The notes below the pieces were generated by a model. It saw only the letters and a program-made list of their open reading frames with translations. It was not told the DNA's origin and ran no database searches. 64,000 nucleotides of DNA from Azospirillum melinis (GTDB lineage Bacteria; Pseudomonadota; Alphaproteobacteria; Azospirillales; Azospirillaceae), in contig NZ_WHOS01000019.1 in assembly GCF_013340935.1 (NCBI RefSeq), positions 1 to 64,000 of the forward strand, given 5' to 3'. Below, piece after piece: positions 18,552 through 27,761 of this stretch. Every line of letters starts with the position of its first letter. Positions within the stretch are counted from its first letter, which is position 1. Both the position numbers and the translations under genes were made by a program.

Positions 18552-19232
18552 TCACTCGACCGGCTGGAACAGCCGGGTGACGGGATGGATCGCCCACATC
18601 TCGCCCGACTCGATGTCGAACCACCAGCCATGGATGTTCAGCGTGCCGGCCTCCACCCCTTCGCGGACGAAGGGGAAGGTCATCAGGTTCTCGACCGACG
18701 CGCGGACCGCGGCGCGTTCGATCACCGCCGGCGTGTTCTGCAGCTTCTCCGCATCGGCGCGCGCCTGTTCGGAGCCTTCCGGCCCGACATAGGGGTCGAG
18801 CGCCGAACCGGCGATGGACACCCAGGGGGAGACGAAATCGTCCTCCGCCTTCTGCCCGGCGCGCAGCCGGATCAGGCCCTGGATGCCGCCGCACTTGGCA
18901 TGGCCCAGCACGATGATCTCCGACACCTTCAGCGCCTTGACCGCATATTCGATGGCGGCCGAGGTGCCGTGATAGGCGCCGTCGGGCTGGTAGGGCGGGA
19001 CGAGGTTGGCGACGTTGCGCACGACGAACATCTCGCCGGGTTCCGCCATCGTCAGCAGCGCCGGGTCGACGCGGCTGTCGGAGCAGCCGATCAGCAGCAC
19101 CTCCGGGTGCTGCCCTTCGGTCGCCAGCTGCCGCATGCTGTCGGGGCGCCGCTCGTAATAGCGGGCGCGGAATGCCTTGATGCCGGCCAGAAGCTGGCGG
19201 ATGGGCTCGGACGGTTTGCTGCTGAAGGGCAT
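18552..19232 (-). CDS. Beta-class carbonic anhydrase
   Basis: A 226-residue beta carbonic anhydrase that hydrates CO2 to bicarbonate in the cytosol. Zinc ligands are in CSDSRVDP (Cys and Asp-Arg dyad) and GHAKCGG (His and Cys). The C-terminal INIHGWWFDIESGEMW-like segment is typical for the family. I start at the ATG at 19232 because AAAGGGG lies upstream at suitable spacing; an upstream in-frame ATG at 19292 has no ribosome-binding site. It may supply bicarbonate for carboxylation steps; no operon partner is evident. Confidence 0.93.
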   Translation of the reverse strand: MPFSSKPSEPIRQLLAGIKAFRARYYERRPDSMRQLATEGQHPEVLLIGCSDSRVDPALLTMAEPGEMFVVRNVANLVPPYQPDGAYHGTSAAIEYAVKALKVSEIIVLGHAKCGGIQGLIRLRAGQKAEDDFVSPWVSIAGSALDPYVGPEGSEQARADAEKLQNTPAVIERAAVRASVENLMTFPFVREGVEAGTLNIHGWWFDIESGEMWAIHPVTRLFQPVE

Positions 19233-19354
19233 GATGGGCTTTTCCCCTTTGGCGCCGGCCGGCGGCGATGCCGGTTCCGCGTCGTGGTGCATCGACAGGG
19301 GTATAATGGCATTGCGCCCGCGCTCCAAGCCACCTGTTAGGCGACCGCCGCGGG

Positions 19355-19948
19355 TCAGGCTTCTCCCCTCTGCTCGCCCCAGCGCCGGAGGTTTCCGGCG
19401 TCCAGCCCGAACAGGTCCAGCACCCTGCCCACCGAATGGTCGACCAGATCGTCGATGCCCTGCGGCTTGGCGTAGAAGGCCGGGACCGGCGGCGCGATCA
19501 CCGCCCCCATTTCGGCCAGCGCGGTCATGGTGCGCAGGTGACCCAGATGCAGCGGGGTCTCCCGCACCATCAGCACCAACCGGCGCCGTTCCTTCAGCGC
19601 CACGTCCGCCGCCCGCGTCAGCAGGGTGGAGGTGACGCCGCTGGCGATCTCGCTCATCGTCCGGACGGAGCAGGGGGCGACCACCATGCCGAGCGTGCGG
19701 AAGCTGCCGCTGGACACGGCCGCGCCGATGTCGGCGGCGGCATAGCTGACATCGGCCAGCGCCCGCAGTTCGGCCACCTTCATGGCGGTTTCATGCGCCA
19801 GCGTGACCTCGGCCGACCGGCTGACCACCAGATGCGACTCGACGCCGATCCGCCGCAGCGTCTGCAGCATGCGGATGCCGTAGATCACTCCCGACGCGCC
19901 GCTGATGCCGACCACGAGCCTGGGCGGAGGGATGCTGGGATCGGTCAT
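19355..19948 (-). CDS. ubiX: UbiX family flavin prenyltransferase
   Basis: A 197-residue UbiX that prenylates FMN to make the cofactor for UbiD-type decarboxylases in ubiquinone synthesis. VVGISGASGVIYGIRMLQTL is the family signature, and GMVVAPCSVRTMSEIASG and RETPLHLGHLRTM provide the FMN- and prenyl-phosphate-binding residues. Length is normal. No ubiD is in the window. The upstream gene on the same strand is the DUF1013 regulator, about 65 bp away. Confidence 0.94.
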   Translation of the reverse strand: MTDPSIPPPRLVVGISGASGVIYGIRMLQTLRRIGVESHLVVSRSAEVTLAHETAMKVAELRALADVSYAAADIGAAVSSGSFRTLGMVVAPCSVRTMSEIASGVTSTLLTRAADVALKERRRLVLMVRETPLHLGHLRTMTALAEMGAVIAPPVPAFYAKPQGIDDLVDHSVGRVLDLFGLDAGNLRRWGEQRGEA

Positions 19949-20012
19949 GGCCGGTTTCTAAGTTCTCATCAAGCGGTATTCCCCCTCCCGCTGGGGGAGA
20001 GGGACACCCCCC

Positions 20013-20627
20013 TCAGTGCGCGTCTTCCTGTTCGGAATAGCGGTCGTCCTCGCGGCCTTCGCCGTAGAAGTCCTCGGCGGCGTCCTCCGGGGCACGCGGC
20101 ACACCGCCGCGGCGGATCGCCAGTGCCAGCGCTTCTTCCAGCTCGCGCTGGGAGCAGAGGCCCAGCATCACCGGGCTGCGCGGCTTGATGTTGGCGACGT
20201 TCCAGTGGGTGCGGTCGCGCACCGCGGCGATGGTCGGCTTGGTGGTGCCGATCAGGCGGCAGACCTGGGCGTCCGACAGCTCCGGATGGTGCTTCAGCAG
20301 CCAGGCGATGGCGTCGGGCTTGTCGCCGCGCTTGGTGATCGGGGTGTAGCGCGGACCCTTGGACCGGGAGGCGACCTGCGGCAGGTCGGCGACCAGAAGC
20401 TTCAGGCGCAGGTCCTGATTCTTCTCGCAGCGCTCGATCTCCTGCTTGGTCAACTGGCCATTGGCTATGGGGTCCAGCCCCACCATGCCGACCGCGACCT
20501 CGCCGTCGGCGATGGCCTGGACTTCCAGCGAATGCATGCCGCAGAAGGCGGCGATCTGCTCGAAGGACAAGGACGTGTTCTCGACCAGCCAGACGGCTGT
20601 CGCTTTCGGCATCAAGGGCAGAGCCAT
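20013..20627 (-). CDS. DUF1013 (TrcR-like) cell-cycle regulator family protein
   Basis: A 204-residue cytoplasmic protein of the alphaproteobacterial DUF1013 family. The Caulobacter member, TrcR, is known to associate with RNA polymerase and to affect cell-cycle promoters. The pattern is clear in MPKATAVWLVENTSLSFEQI, FCGMHSLEVQAIADGEVAVG, and the HTH-like SDAQVCRLIGTTKPTIAAVR. The C-terminus is acidic (EDDRYSEQEDAH). The ATG at 20627 is preferred because AGGAGGG sits just upstream; a second ATG is adjacent at 20630. Confidence 0.88.
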   Translation of the reverse strand: MALPLMPKATAVWLVENTSLSFEQIAAFCGMHSLEVQAIADGEVAVGMVGLDPIANGQLTKQEIERCEKNQDLRLKLLVADLPQVASRSKGPRYTPITKRGDKPDAIAWLLKHHPELSDAQVCRLIGTTKPTIAAVRDRTHWNVANIKPRSPVMLGLCSQRELEEALALAIRRGGVPRAPEDAAEDFYGEGREDDRYSEQEDAH

Positions 20628-20912
20628 CATCCCTCCTGACAAACTTCTTTACCGGCCGCACCCGCTGGCGGGTGGTGCGGCCGGTCGTTCTAACTGGTTA
20701 TGCGGCGCGGGGGCGGCTTCGCGACCCGGCTTCGCGACTCCGGGGGCGGCCGCCCCATTCTCGTCACCACGATATAGGGCGAATACCGGTCCGCGTAAGC
20801 ATGCTTGCGCAGGCGCACCGGGAAATCCCGGCCGCCCGCTCGCCTCTGCTAACCTGTCTTGGCAGCGGATGGCAAGCCCGACGGCGACGCAGCGGTGAAG
20901 AAAAGCGCAAAA

Positions 20913-21929
20913 TCAGGCGACGTCCGGCCCCACCGTCAGCACGATCTTTCCGATATGCGCGCTGCTTTCCATCAGCCGGTGCGCCTCGTCCGCCTGTTCC
21001 AGCGGGAAGGTGGCGTGGATCTGCGGCTTGATGCCGCCGGTCTCCAGCAGCGGCCAGACATCCTCGCGCAAGGCCGTGGCGATGCGGCCCTTCTCCGCCA
21101 CCGGGCGGGCGCGCAGCGTCGATCCGGTCAGCGTCAGCCGCTTGGTCATCACCGGAGCCATGTTCAGCGACACCTTCGCCCCTTGCAGGAAGGCGATGGA
21201 GACGTGACGGCCGTCCACCGCCATGATGTCGATGTCGCGGGCGATGTAGTCGCCGCCGACCATGTCCAGCACCACATCGACGCCGCGACCGCCGGTCGCC
21301 TCGCGGATGACCGCGACGAAATCCTCGGTCTTGTAGTTGATGGCGCGGTCGGCACCCAGTTCCTCGCAGGCGCGGCACTTGTCGTCGCTGCCGGCGGTGG
21401 TGAACACCGTTGCGCCGAAAGCCTTGGCCAGCTGGATGGCGGTGGTGCCGATGCCGCTCGATCCGCCATGGATCAGCAGGGTCTCGCCACGCTTCAGGGC
21501 GCCGCGCTCGAACACGTTGGTCCAGACGGTGAAGAAGGTTTCCGGCACCGCCGCCGCCTCGACCATCGACAGCGGGCCCGGCACGGGCAGGGCCTGCACC
21601 GCCGGCACCACGCAATATTCGGCATAACCTCCGCCGGCCACCAGAGCGCAGACCCTGTCGCCGCTGGCCCAGGTCTCCACGCCTTCGCCGATGGCGATCA
21701 CCGTGCCGGACAGCTCCAGCCCCGGCAGGTCGGATGCGCCCGGCGGCGGGTCGTAGCGGCCCTGGCGCTGCAGCGTGTCGGGGCGGTTCACGCCGGCGGC
21801 GGCGACTTCCACCAGGATTTCGCCGGGGCCGGGCACCGGGGCCGGGCGGCGGGCGGGGCGCAGCACCTCCGGCCCGCCGGGCTGGGTGATCTCGACGCAG
21901 CGCATGCTGTCGGGCAGGCTCAGGCCCAT
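20913..21929 (-). CDS. NAD(P)H-quinone oxidoreductase, PIG3/QOR family
   Basis: A 338-residue zinc-independent medium-chain reductase of the PIG3 group. The catalytic GroES-like half is at about 1-130 and the NADPH-binding half carries GGSSGIGTTAIQLAKAFGA at about 155-173. RQGRYDPPPGASDLPGLELS is a hallmark of this subfamily. These enzymes reduce quinones or enones with NADPH, often by one electron. AAGGAA lies about 10 bases before the ATG. It stands alone, divergent from the DUF1192 gene. Confidence 0.92.
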   Translation of the reverse strand: MGLSLPDSMRCVEITQPGGPEVLRPARRPAPVPGPGEILVEVAAAGVNRPDTLQRQGRYDPPPGASDLPGLELSGTVIAIGEGVETWASGDRVCALVAGGGYAEYCVVPAVQALPVPGPLSMVEAAAVPETFFTVWTNVFERGALKRGETLLIHGGSSGIGTTAIQLAKAFGATVFTTAGSDDKCRACEELGADRAINYKTEDFVAVIREATGGRGVDVVLDMVGGDYIARDIDIMAVDGRHVSIAFLQGAKVSLNMAPVMTKRLTLTGSTLRARPVAEKGRIATALREDVWPLLETGGIKPQIHATFPLEQADEAHRLMESSAHIGKIVLTVGPDVA

Positions 21930-22048
21930 GGCGGTCGTTCCTTCGGTTTTGTCTGTTTGGCAATGTCAGGCCCGAAAGGTAGATTTGCCTAACCGGCCTG
22001 ACAAGCCGGACAACGGGCTGAAAACACGGCAGGGGGAGGCACCCGAAC

Positions 22049-22246
22049 ATGGCCATCGACGAGCGTTTCGAGGATCTGGAGCCGCGCAAGGCCAAGCCGG
22101 CGCCCAAGGACCTGACCGTGATGGGCGTGGCCGAGATCGAGGCCTACATCGCCACGCTGGAAGCGGAAATCACCCGCGCCCGCGCCGCCATCGCCGCCAA
22201 GCAGGCGCAGAAATCGGCGGCCGAGGCATTCTTCAAAAAGGGCTGA
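22049..22246 (+). CDS. DUF1192 family protein
   Basis: A 65-residue protein of the alphaproteobacterial DUF1192 family. The conserved frame is MAIDERFEDLEPRKAKPAPK, then an acidic helix GVAEIEAYIATLEAEITRAR and a C-terminal AEAFFK motif. Function is unknown. GGGGGAGG lies about 9 bases before the ATG. An intrinsic terminator follows directly at 22251. Confidence 0.9.
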   Translation: MAIDERFEDLEPRKAKPAPKDLTVMGVAEIEAYIATLEAEITRARAAIAAKQAQKSAAEAFFKKG

Positions 22247-22250
22247 AAAA

Positions 22251-22279
22251 AGCCCCTCTCACGCCGGGGGAGAGGGGCT
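22251..22279. terminator. Bidirectional intrinsic terminator
   Basis: AGCCCCTCTC (22251-22260) pairs with GAGAGGGGCT (22270-22279) around a 9-base loop. It is preceded by an A-tract and sits between the convergent ends of the DUF1192 gene and the DUF2189 gene, so it can stop transcription from either side. Confidence 0.85.
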
Positions 22280-22309
22280 TCGTCTGTTTGCGGAATGGCT
22301 TGCCCTACG

Positions 22310-23122
22310 TCACCGCCCGATGCCGACCAGATCGCGGTAGCAATGCCAGGAGGCATGCCCGACGACCGGCAGGGCGATGGCCAGCCCGAGGAAGCCGGTG
22401 ACCATCCCGGCGCTCATGAACAGGGCGATCAGGAAGCCCCAGGCGATCATCGGCTTGATGTTGGCGCGCACCACCGCGATGCTGGTCGCCATGGCGGTGA
22501 AGACATCGGTCTCACGGTCCAGCAGCATCGGCACCGACACCACGGCGATGGAGAACACCGCCGTCGCGATGATCCCGCCGAACACCGTGCCGGTCAGCAG
22601 AAACGGAATGGTCTCGGCCGAGAAGAAGATGCGGTCTACCAGCTGGTCCAGCGCCGGCGGCTCGCTGGAGAAGAACAGGGCAAAGATCAGGAAAGCGACG
22701 CGGATCCAGGCCAGCAGCGCCAGCATCAGCACCATACCGATCCCGGCGATCTGGACGCCGTTGCGGCGATAGGCGGCGACCACCTTGGCCAGCGTCGGCC
22801 GCTCCCCCAGCTCCAGCAGGCGGCTGGTCTCATAGAGCCCGACGGCGAACAGGGGCCCGACCAGCATGAAGCCGGCCGCCATCGGCAGCAGCAGATATTC
22901 CATGTCCAGCGTTGCCAGCCCGACCACCAGCACCAGGCTGGAGATCACCGCCAGCGCGCCGTAGGCGAAGCTGATGCCGGGGGCGGCCATCATGTCCTGC
23001 CAGGCCGATGCCAGCCAGACCCAGGGCCGGTCCATCTCGACCGAGCGGATTGCCGGCAGCCAGCTGGGGGTTTGCGTCCGAGGCGCCTGCACCGAACCGC
23101 GAAAAGACGTCATGTCGACCAT
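22310..23122 (-). CDS. DUF2189 family integral membrane protein
   Basis: A 270-residue polytopic inner membrane protein of the DUF2189 family, with about six hydrophobic segments. The family's entry segment WVWLASAWQDMMAAPGISFA and the SLVLVVGLATLDMEYLLLPM helix are visible, as is GPLFAVGLYETSRLLELGER. Function is unknown. I start at the ATG at 23122 because GGGGAGGG lies about 9-16 bases upstream; an earlier frame to 23260 has no ribosome-binding site. Confidence 0.87.
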   Translation of the reverse strand: MVDMTSFRGSVQAPRTQTPSWLPAIRSVEMDRPWVWLASAWQDMMAAPGISFAYGALAVISSLVLVVGLATLDMEYLLLPMAAGFMLVGPLFAVGLYETSRLLELGERPTLAKVVAAYRRNGVQIAGIGMVLMLALLAWIRVAFLIFALFFSSEPPALDQLVDRIFFSAETIPFLLTGTVFGGIIATAVFSIAVVSVPMLLDRETDVFTAMATSIAVVRANIKPMIAWGFLIALFMSAGMVTGFLGLAIALPVVGHASWHCYRDLVGIGR

Positions 23123-23299
23123 GAAGACGGCCCTCCCCATCAGCCTAGGAAAGCGCCGGCCGGCGCCCATGACCGGCACTGTCACACAGCCGCCCCGATA
23201 GTCGCAATAGGGAACTATCGGCATACCCAATAGTAACAAAAAAGCAGAGGTTATTCCCACTCCGTAGCTTGGTCTTTGCCGCGCTTTTGGCTTATGCGG

Positions 23300-23482
23300 T
23301 CAGTCCTCCCCGTCCAGCTTATGCCCATCCAAAGTCTGAGTGCGCCGCTCGGCATCCTTGAGGTCGCGCTCCTTCTCCGCCTTGGTGCGGCCGAATCGGG
23401 CCCGATTCGCCTCCGCTTCCCTGGTGCGCTCCGCCTTGTCGCGGGTCTTGCGGAAACGGTTGAGGTTGACCACGTCGCCCAT
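23300..23482 (-). CDS. DUF4169 family protein
   Basis: A 60-residue very basic and acidic helical protein of the DUF4169 family. MGDVVNLNRFRKTRDKAERT and AEANRARFGRTKAEKERDLK are diagnostic. It is found in alphaproteobacteria, often with no fixed neighbours; function unknown. Confidence 0.85.
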   Translation of the reverse strand: MGDVVNLNRFRKTRDKAERTREAEANRARFGRTKAEKERDLKDAERRTQTLDGHKLDGED

Positions 23483-23757
23483 GGCACGGTCTCCGGTGGC
23501 TGTTTTCAGGGGGTTCGGCGCCGCACGGCCGATTCCGGCACGCGGCGGGACGAAAAACGTTGCGAAAAATCCGGGCGGATCCCGACTTGGCCGTGGGATT
23601 GCCCAAATTGCTTGTTTCTTCTGCGGGCGCTAGCTTACCGAAGGATGGCGCGCACCGGAAGCGGACGGTGCGGTGGGTGGGGGAACTGGTCTTTGTATAG
23701 ACGTGGCAAAGGGGCGCGGCCGACGACAGGGCCGGTCGCAGGGAAGGCGGAAACCCG

Positions 23758-26700
23758 GTGAAGAAGATCCTGATCGCTGTACTGGCCGGACTGGCGGTTT
23801 CGGCCGGTCTGCTGCTGGCGGCGCCGAGCCTCATTGACTGGAACGCCTACAAGGGCATCATCGCCGAGCGGGTGTCGCAGGCGACCGGCCGCCAGGTGGA
23901 GTTGCGGGGCGACGTCGGCTTCACCCTGCTGCCGTCGCCGGCGCTGACGGTGCGCGACGCCCGGCTCGCCAACGCCGCCGGCGCCGCCGAACCCGACATG
24001 GTGCGCCTGAAGAAGCTCGACGCCCGGGTGGCGCTCGGCCCGCTGCTGGGCGGCCGCATCCAGGTCGAAAGCATCGCGCTGGTCGAACCCACCTTCGTGG
24101 TCGAGGTGCTGAAGGACGGCCGCATCAACTGGGACCTGTCCACCGCCGGTACCCGCGGCGGCGACGGGCTGGGGGCGGCCGAGGGGCTGGTTTCCGCCGT
24201 CAGCTTCGATCAGGTGCTGATCGACAACGGCACGATCATCTATCGCGACGACCGCAACGGCCGGACCGAGACGGTGGCGGGCCTCAGCGCCCGCATCGCC
24301 GCCGGCAGCCTGAACGGCCCCTTCCAGATCCAGGGCGACTTCCGCCTGCGCGGCCTGTCCCTGCATGCCGAGGCGACCGCCGGCCGCTTCACCGAAGGGG
24401 CGGCGGTGCCGGTGCGCGCTACCCTTTCGATGCCGCACACCGACGCCACCCTGCGCTTCGCCGGCATCCTGACCGGCGGCGGCAACAGCGGGGGCAATGG
24501 CGGAGGCGCGTCGAAGGTCCAGGGCGATATGCGCGCCGAGGGCAGCGACTTCGCCAAGCTGATCGGCTCCCCCAAATCCTCCTGGGCCCCGGCGGCGCTG
24601 GCCCAGCCCTTCAGCCTGCGCTCGACGGTGGAGGCGGGGACCAGCCTCGCCACCTTCTCCGGGCTGGAAGCGCAGCTGGGCGACACGCGCGCCACCGGCA
24701 ACGCCACGCTCCGCGCCGGCGATCCCTCCAAGCGCGAGGAGCCTCGCACCGAACTGACCCTCGCCGTCAACCGTCTCGACCTCGATGCCTGGCTGGCCCA
24801 GGGCGCGCGCAGCGGCGGCAACACCGCGTCCGCCCCATCCGCCACTTCCGGCACCGTGGACGCTTCCGGCGGCGGCAAGGCGCAGTCGCTGTCCATCGTG
24901 CTGCCCGCCGGGGTGGAGGCCAAGCTGGATGTCGCCGTCGACGCCATCGCCTACAACCGCGGCGTTGTGCGGCAGGGCCGGATCGAGGCCAGCCTCTCCG
25001 GCGGCCGGCTGAACATCGACCGGATCAGCGCGCTTCTGCCCGGCGGCTCCGACTTCGTCGCGGCGGGGGAGGTGACGACGCCGGGCGGCCAGCCGACACT
25101 GGACGTGCGGATGGAGGCGAACGCCGACAACCTTCGCGCCCTGCTGGACTGGGCGAAGCTCGACCTGCACGGCGTCCCGACCGACCGGCTGCGCCGAGCC
25201 TCGCTGTCGGGCCGTCTCCAGGGCCATGCCGACCGCTTCGAGCTGTCGGGCCTCGATTTCCGCTTCGACAGCAGCCGCCTCAGCGGTGCCATCGCCTATG
25301 TCGACCGCGGCCGTCCCGCCTTCGGCGCCCGGCTGGAGCTTGACCGCCTCAATCTGGACGGCTACCTGCCGGGCGATCCCGCGACCGCGCAGACGCCCTC
25401 CCAGGGGTCTTCCCAGACCGCTGCGCAGCCGGCCAACCGCGCCGTCGGCCCGCGCAATGGGACCGCCAACGGCTCCACCGGTTCGGCCCAGACGCCGCAG
25501 CGCATGATCGGCCTTGCCGACGCCAACCTCGATCTGCGGATCGGGCAGCTGACGGTGGGCGGGCTGCCGGTGCAGGGGCTGCGCCTCGACGCCACGGTCG
25601 CCTCCGGCGCGCTGACGGTGCGCGAGGCCAAGGTGGACGACATCGCCGGTCTCCAGGCCCGCATCGACGGTCAGGTCGCCAGCCTGATCCCGCTGCGCGG
25701 CGTGAATCTCGCCCTGACGGCCGATGCCAAGTCGCTGGGTGGCCTGCCCAGTGCCGTGTCGTGGCCGCGCGGCCTGCCGGTGCCGGAGCGGATGGGCGCC
25801 GTCAGCGCCAAGGCGCGGCTGGCCGGCGACGGCGAGCGGCTGGCGGTGGAGGCCTCGGCCGGCATGCTCGGCGGCACGCTGGAGGCTGGCGGCGTTCTGC
25901 TCGGGCTGGACCGCACGCCCGGCGCCGACCTCAAGCTGCGCCTCACCCATCCGGAGATGGGGCGGATCGCCGCCCTGTTCACCGACACGGGCTTGGTCCG
26001 CGCCTATGGCCCGCTCGATCTCTATGGCGAGCTGTCTGGTTCGGCGGCGTCGCCCACCTTGAACAACCTCCAGGGGCTGGTCGCCGGCGTGCCCCTGCGC
26101 GGCAAACTGGTGCTGGACCGCAAGGCTGAACGCCCCGCCTTCCAGGCCGACATCCAGACCGGCGACCTCGACCTCGACCGGCTGCGCAACGCGCCGCTGG
26201 TCGGCGACGGCGCCGGTCGTCCGGCCGCAGCCGCCGGCGATCCCGCCGCAACGCCGGCCAACCCGCTGTCCGACCTCGCCTGGATGGAGTCGCTGGACGG
26301 CCGCCTCGGCCTGACCTCCACCTCCCTGACGGTGGGTGGGCAGCGCATCGCCCAGCCGGCGCTGCGGGCGACCCTGTCCAAGGGCGTCGCAACCCTGGAG
26401 CAGCTGGACGGCGAATGGCAGGGCGGCCAGATCGGCCTCAGCGGCCGTCTCGCCACCGCGGCCGGGCAGGCGCCGAAGCTCGACGCCGATCTCACTGTCA
26501 TCAAGGCCGACACGGGCAATGCGCTGTCCGGCCTCACCGGGCTCGGCCTCAGCGGCGGCACAGTCGATCTCGACGTGACCCTGTCGGGCAGCGGCCATGG
26601 CGACGCGCTGCTCCGCAGCCTGACCGGCCGCGGCCGGGCGGTGGCGTCGGGCGGCGTGCTGCGCGGCGTCGACCTCGCGGCATTGCGCAGCCGCCTTGCC

Positions 26701-27036
26701 GGGGTGGAGCGCACGCAGGAGGTGCTGACCGCGGTCGCCGGCGCGCTCCAGGGCGGAGAGACGAAGCTCGACCGGCTCGATGCCCGCTTCACCATCGACA
26801 ACGGGGTGATCCGCACCGAGGACGCCCGCCTGATCACCGCGCCGGCCGATGGCACGCTGGCCGGCACCGTCTCGCTGGCCGAGGAAGAGGTGGATCTGGG
26901 TTTGACCCTGAAGGTGAAGACGGACGGCGACCTGCCGCCGCTGACCCTGCGCATGACCGGTCCCTGGGCCGCCCCGACCCAGACCCTGGACCTGAAGGCG
27001 CTGCGCGACCGCTTCAACGCGGCCCCCGCGAAATGA
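23758..27036 (+). CDS. AsmA family protein
   Basis: A 1092-residue AsmA-like protein anchored in the inner membrane by an N-terminal helix (KKILIAVLAGLAVSAGLLL) and projecting into the periplasm. The AsmA N-terminal domain is recognised in the segment with RVSQATGRQVELRGDVGFTL and PSPALTVRDARLAN. The long middle is beta-rich and low in complexity, with Pro/Gln/Thr-rich linkers at about 540-585. The C-terminal domain includes GLGLSGGTVDLDVTLSGSGH and the segment before LRMTGPWAAPTQTLD, characteristic of the AsmA C-terminal part. Family members are bridge-like proteins implicated in phospholipid traffic to the outer membrane. The start is GTG at 23758. Confidence 0.92.
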   Translation: MKKILIAVLAGLAVSAGLLLAAPSLIDWNAYKGIIAERVSQATGRQVELRGDVGFTLLPSPALTVRDARLANAAGAAEPDMVRLKKLDARVALGPLLGGRIQVESIALVEPTFVVEVLKDGRINWDLSTAGTRGGDGLGAAEGLVSAVSFDQVLIDNGTIIYRDDRNGRTETVAGLSARIAAGSLNGPFQIQGDFRLRGLSLHAEATAGRFTEGAAVPVRATLSMPHTDATLRFAGILTGGGNSGGNGGGASKVQGDMRAEGSDFAKLIGSPKSSWAPAALAQPFSLRSTVEAGTSLATFSGLEAQLGDTRATGNATLRAGDPSKREEPRTELTLAVNRLDLDAWLAQGARSGGNTASAPSATSGTVDASGGGKAQSLSIVLPAGVEAKLDVAVDAIAYNRGVVRQGRIEASLSGGRLNIDRISALLPGGSDFVAAGEVTTPGGQPTLDVRMEANADNLRALLDWAKLDLHGVPTDRLRRASLSGRLQGHADRFELSGLDFRFDSSRLSGAIAYVDRGRPAFGARLELDRLNLDGYLPGDPATAQTPSQGSSQTAAQPANRAVGPRNGTANGSTGSAQTPQRMIGLADANLDLRIGQLTVGGLPVQGLRLDATVASGALTVREAKVDDIAGLQARIDGQVASLIPLRGVNLALTADAKSLGGLPSAVSWPRGLPVPERMGAVSAKARLAGDGERLAVEASAGMLGGTLEAGGVLLGLDRTPGADLKLRLTHPEMGRIAALFTDTGLVRAYGPLDLYGELSGSAASPTLNNLQGLVAGVPLRGKLVLDRKAERPAFQADIQTGDLDLDRLRNAPLVGDGAGRPAAAAGDPAATPANPLSDLAWMESLDGRLGLTSTSLTVGGQRIAQPALRATLSKGVATLEQLDGEWQGGQIGLSGRLATAAGQAPKLDADLTVIKADTGNALSGLTGLGLSGGTVDLDVTLSGSGHGDALLRSLTGRGRAVASGGVLRGVDLAALRSRLAGVERTQEVLTAVAGALQGGETKLDRLDARFTIDNGVIRTEDARLITAPADGTLAGTVSLAEEEVDLGLTLKVKTDGDLPPLTLRMTGPWAAPTQTLDLKALRDRFNAAPAK

Positions 27037-27151
27037 CGGCCGGCCCAAATAATGCCCCGGCGAAATTGACGGCCTGCCCACACGGCCAAGGGCGTTGAAG
27101 TCGCCGCGCGCGGCGTCCATAATGAACGAACGGTAACCGGAAGTCAGAGCG

Positions 27152-27538
27152 ATGCAGGTGGACAACAGGATTTTGGACGATCTCGCCCGTGTGGCGGGTG
27201 GCGCTCTCGGCGCCTTCTCGTCCTTGCGCGAAGAGGCCGAAGGCCAGCTTCGTGCCCAGCTCGAACGTGTTCTGTCGCGGATGGACGTGGTCAGCCGCGA
27301 GGAATACGAGGCTGTCCGCGCCATGGCCGCCAAGGCCCGCGAGGAGCAGGAGGCGATGACCGAGCGGCTGGCTGCCCTTGAGGCGACCGTCGCATCGCTG
27401 AGCGCCGCGAAGGCGCCGCTGCCGGTCCCGGTCGAGGCCGCCGGTGTCCCCGCCGTGGTCGAGACTGATCCGGCGGGCGTCAAGCCGGAAGAGGGCAAGC
27501 CCGGCAGCCCCGGCAGCAAGGCCACCCCGGCCGCCTGA
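27152..27538 (+). CDS. UbiK-like accessory factor (BMFP domain)
   Basis: A 128-residue protein of the BMFP/DUF526 family. UbiK in E. coli assists aerobic ubiquinone synthesis within the Ubi complex; the same role here is an inference. The N-terminal amphipathic helix is DNRILDDLARVAGGALGAFS and the C-terminal coiled coil contains SREEYEAVRAMAAKAREEQE, both characteristic. The C-terminus has an Ala/Pro/Gly-rich tail. It follows the AsmA gene by about 115 bp. Confidence 0.88.
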   Translation: MQVDNRILDDLARVAGGALGAFSSLREEAEGQLRAQLERVLSRMDVVSREEYEAVRAMAAKAREEQEAMTERLAALEATVASLSAAKAPLPVPVEAAGVPAVVETDPAGVKPEEGKPGSPGSKATPAA

Positions 27539-27761
27539 GTGTCGCCGCCGCCGCCCACACACCCGACGCTCCCTCCCGTCGTCCCTGTCCGCGCCGCTTC
27601 CCGCGGCCGGATGGGTGTGCGCCAGCGCCAGTCTCTCCCTCGATTCAGCCCGTTTCTTCATCATCTTGGGGTATTGGCCCGGACCGCGCGCTGTCGCCGG
27701 CGCGTCTCTTCGGTCCGGGTGAACGGTACAGCCCATAGCGCCTTCACAGGAGGACGCGGAC

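Noticed and set aside
23635..27558. A 1307-codon leftward open frame antisense to the AsmA gene
   Set aside because: It mirrors the high third-position GC of asmA; its translation is low-complexity (His/Gln/Gly/Arg-rich) with no domain, while the sense frame has clear AsmA features.
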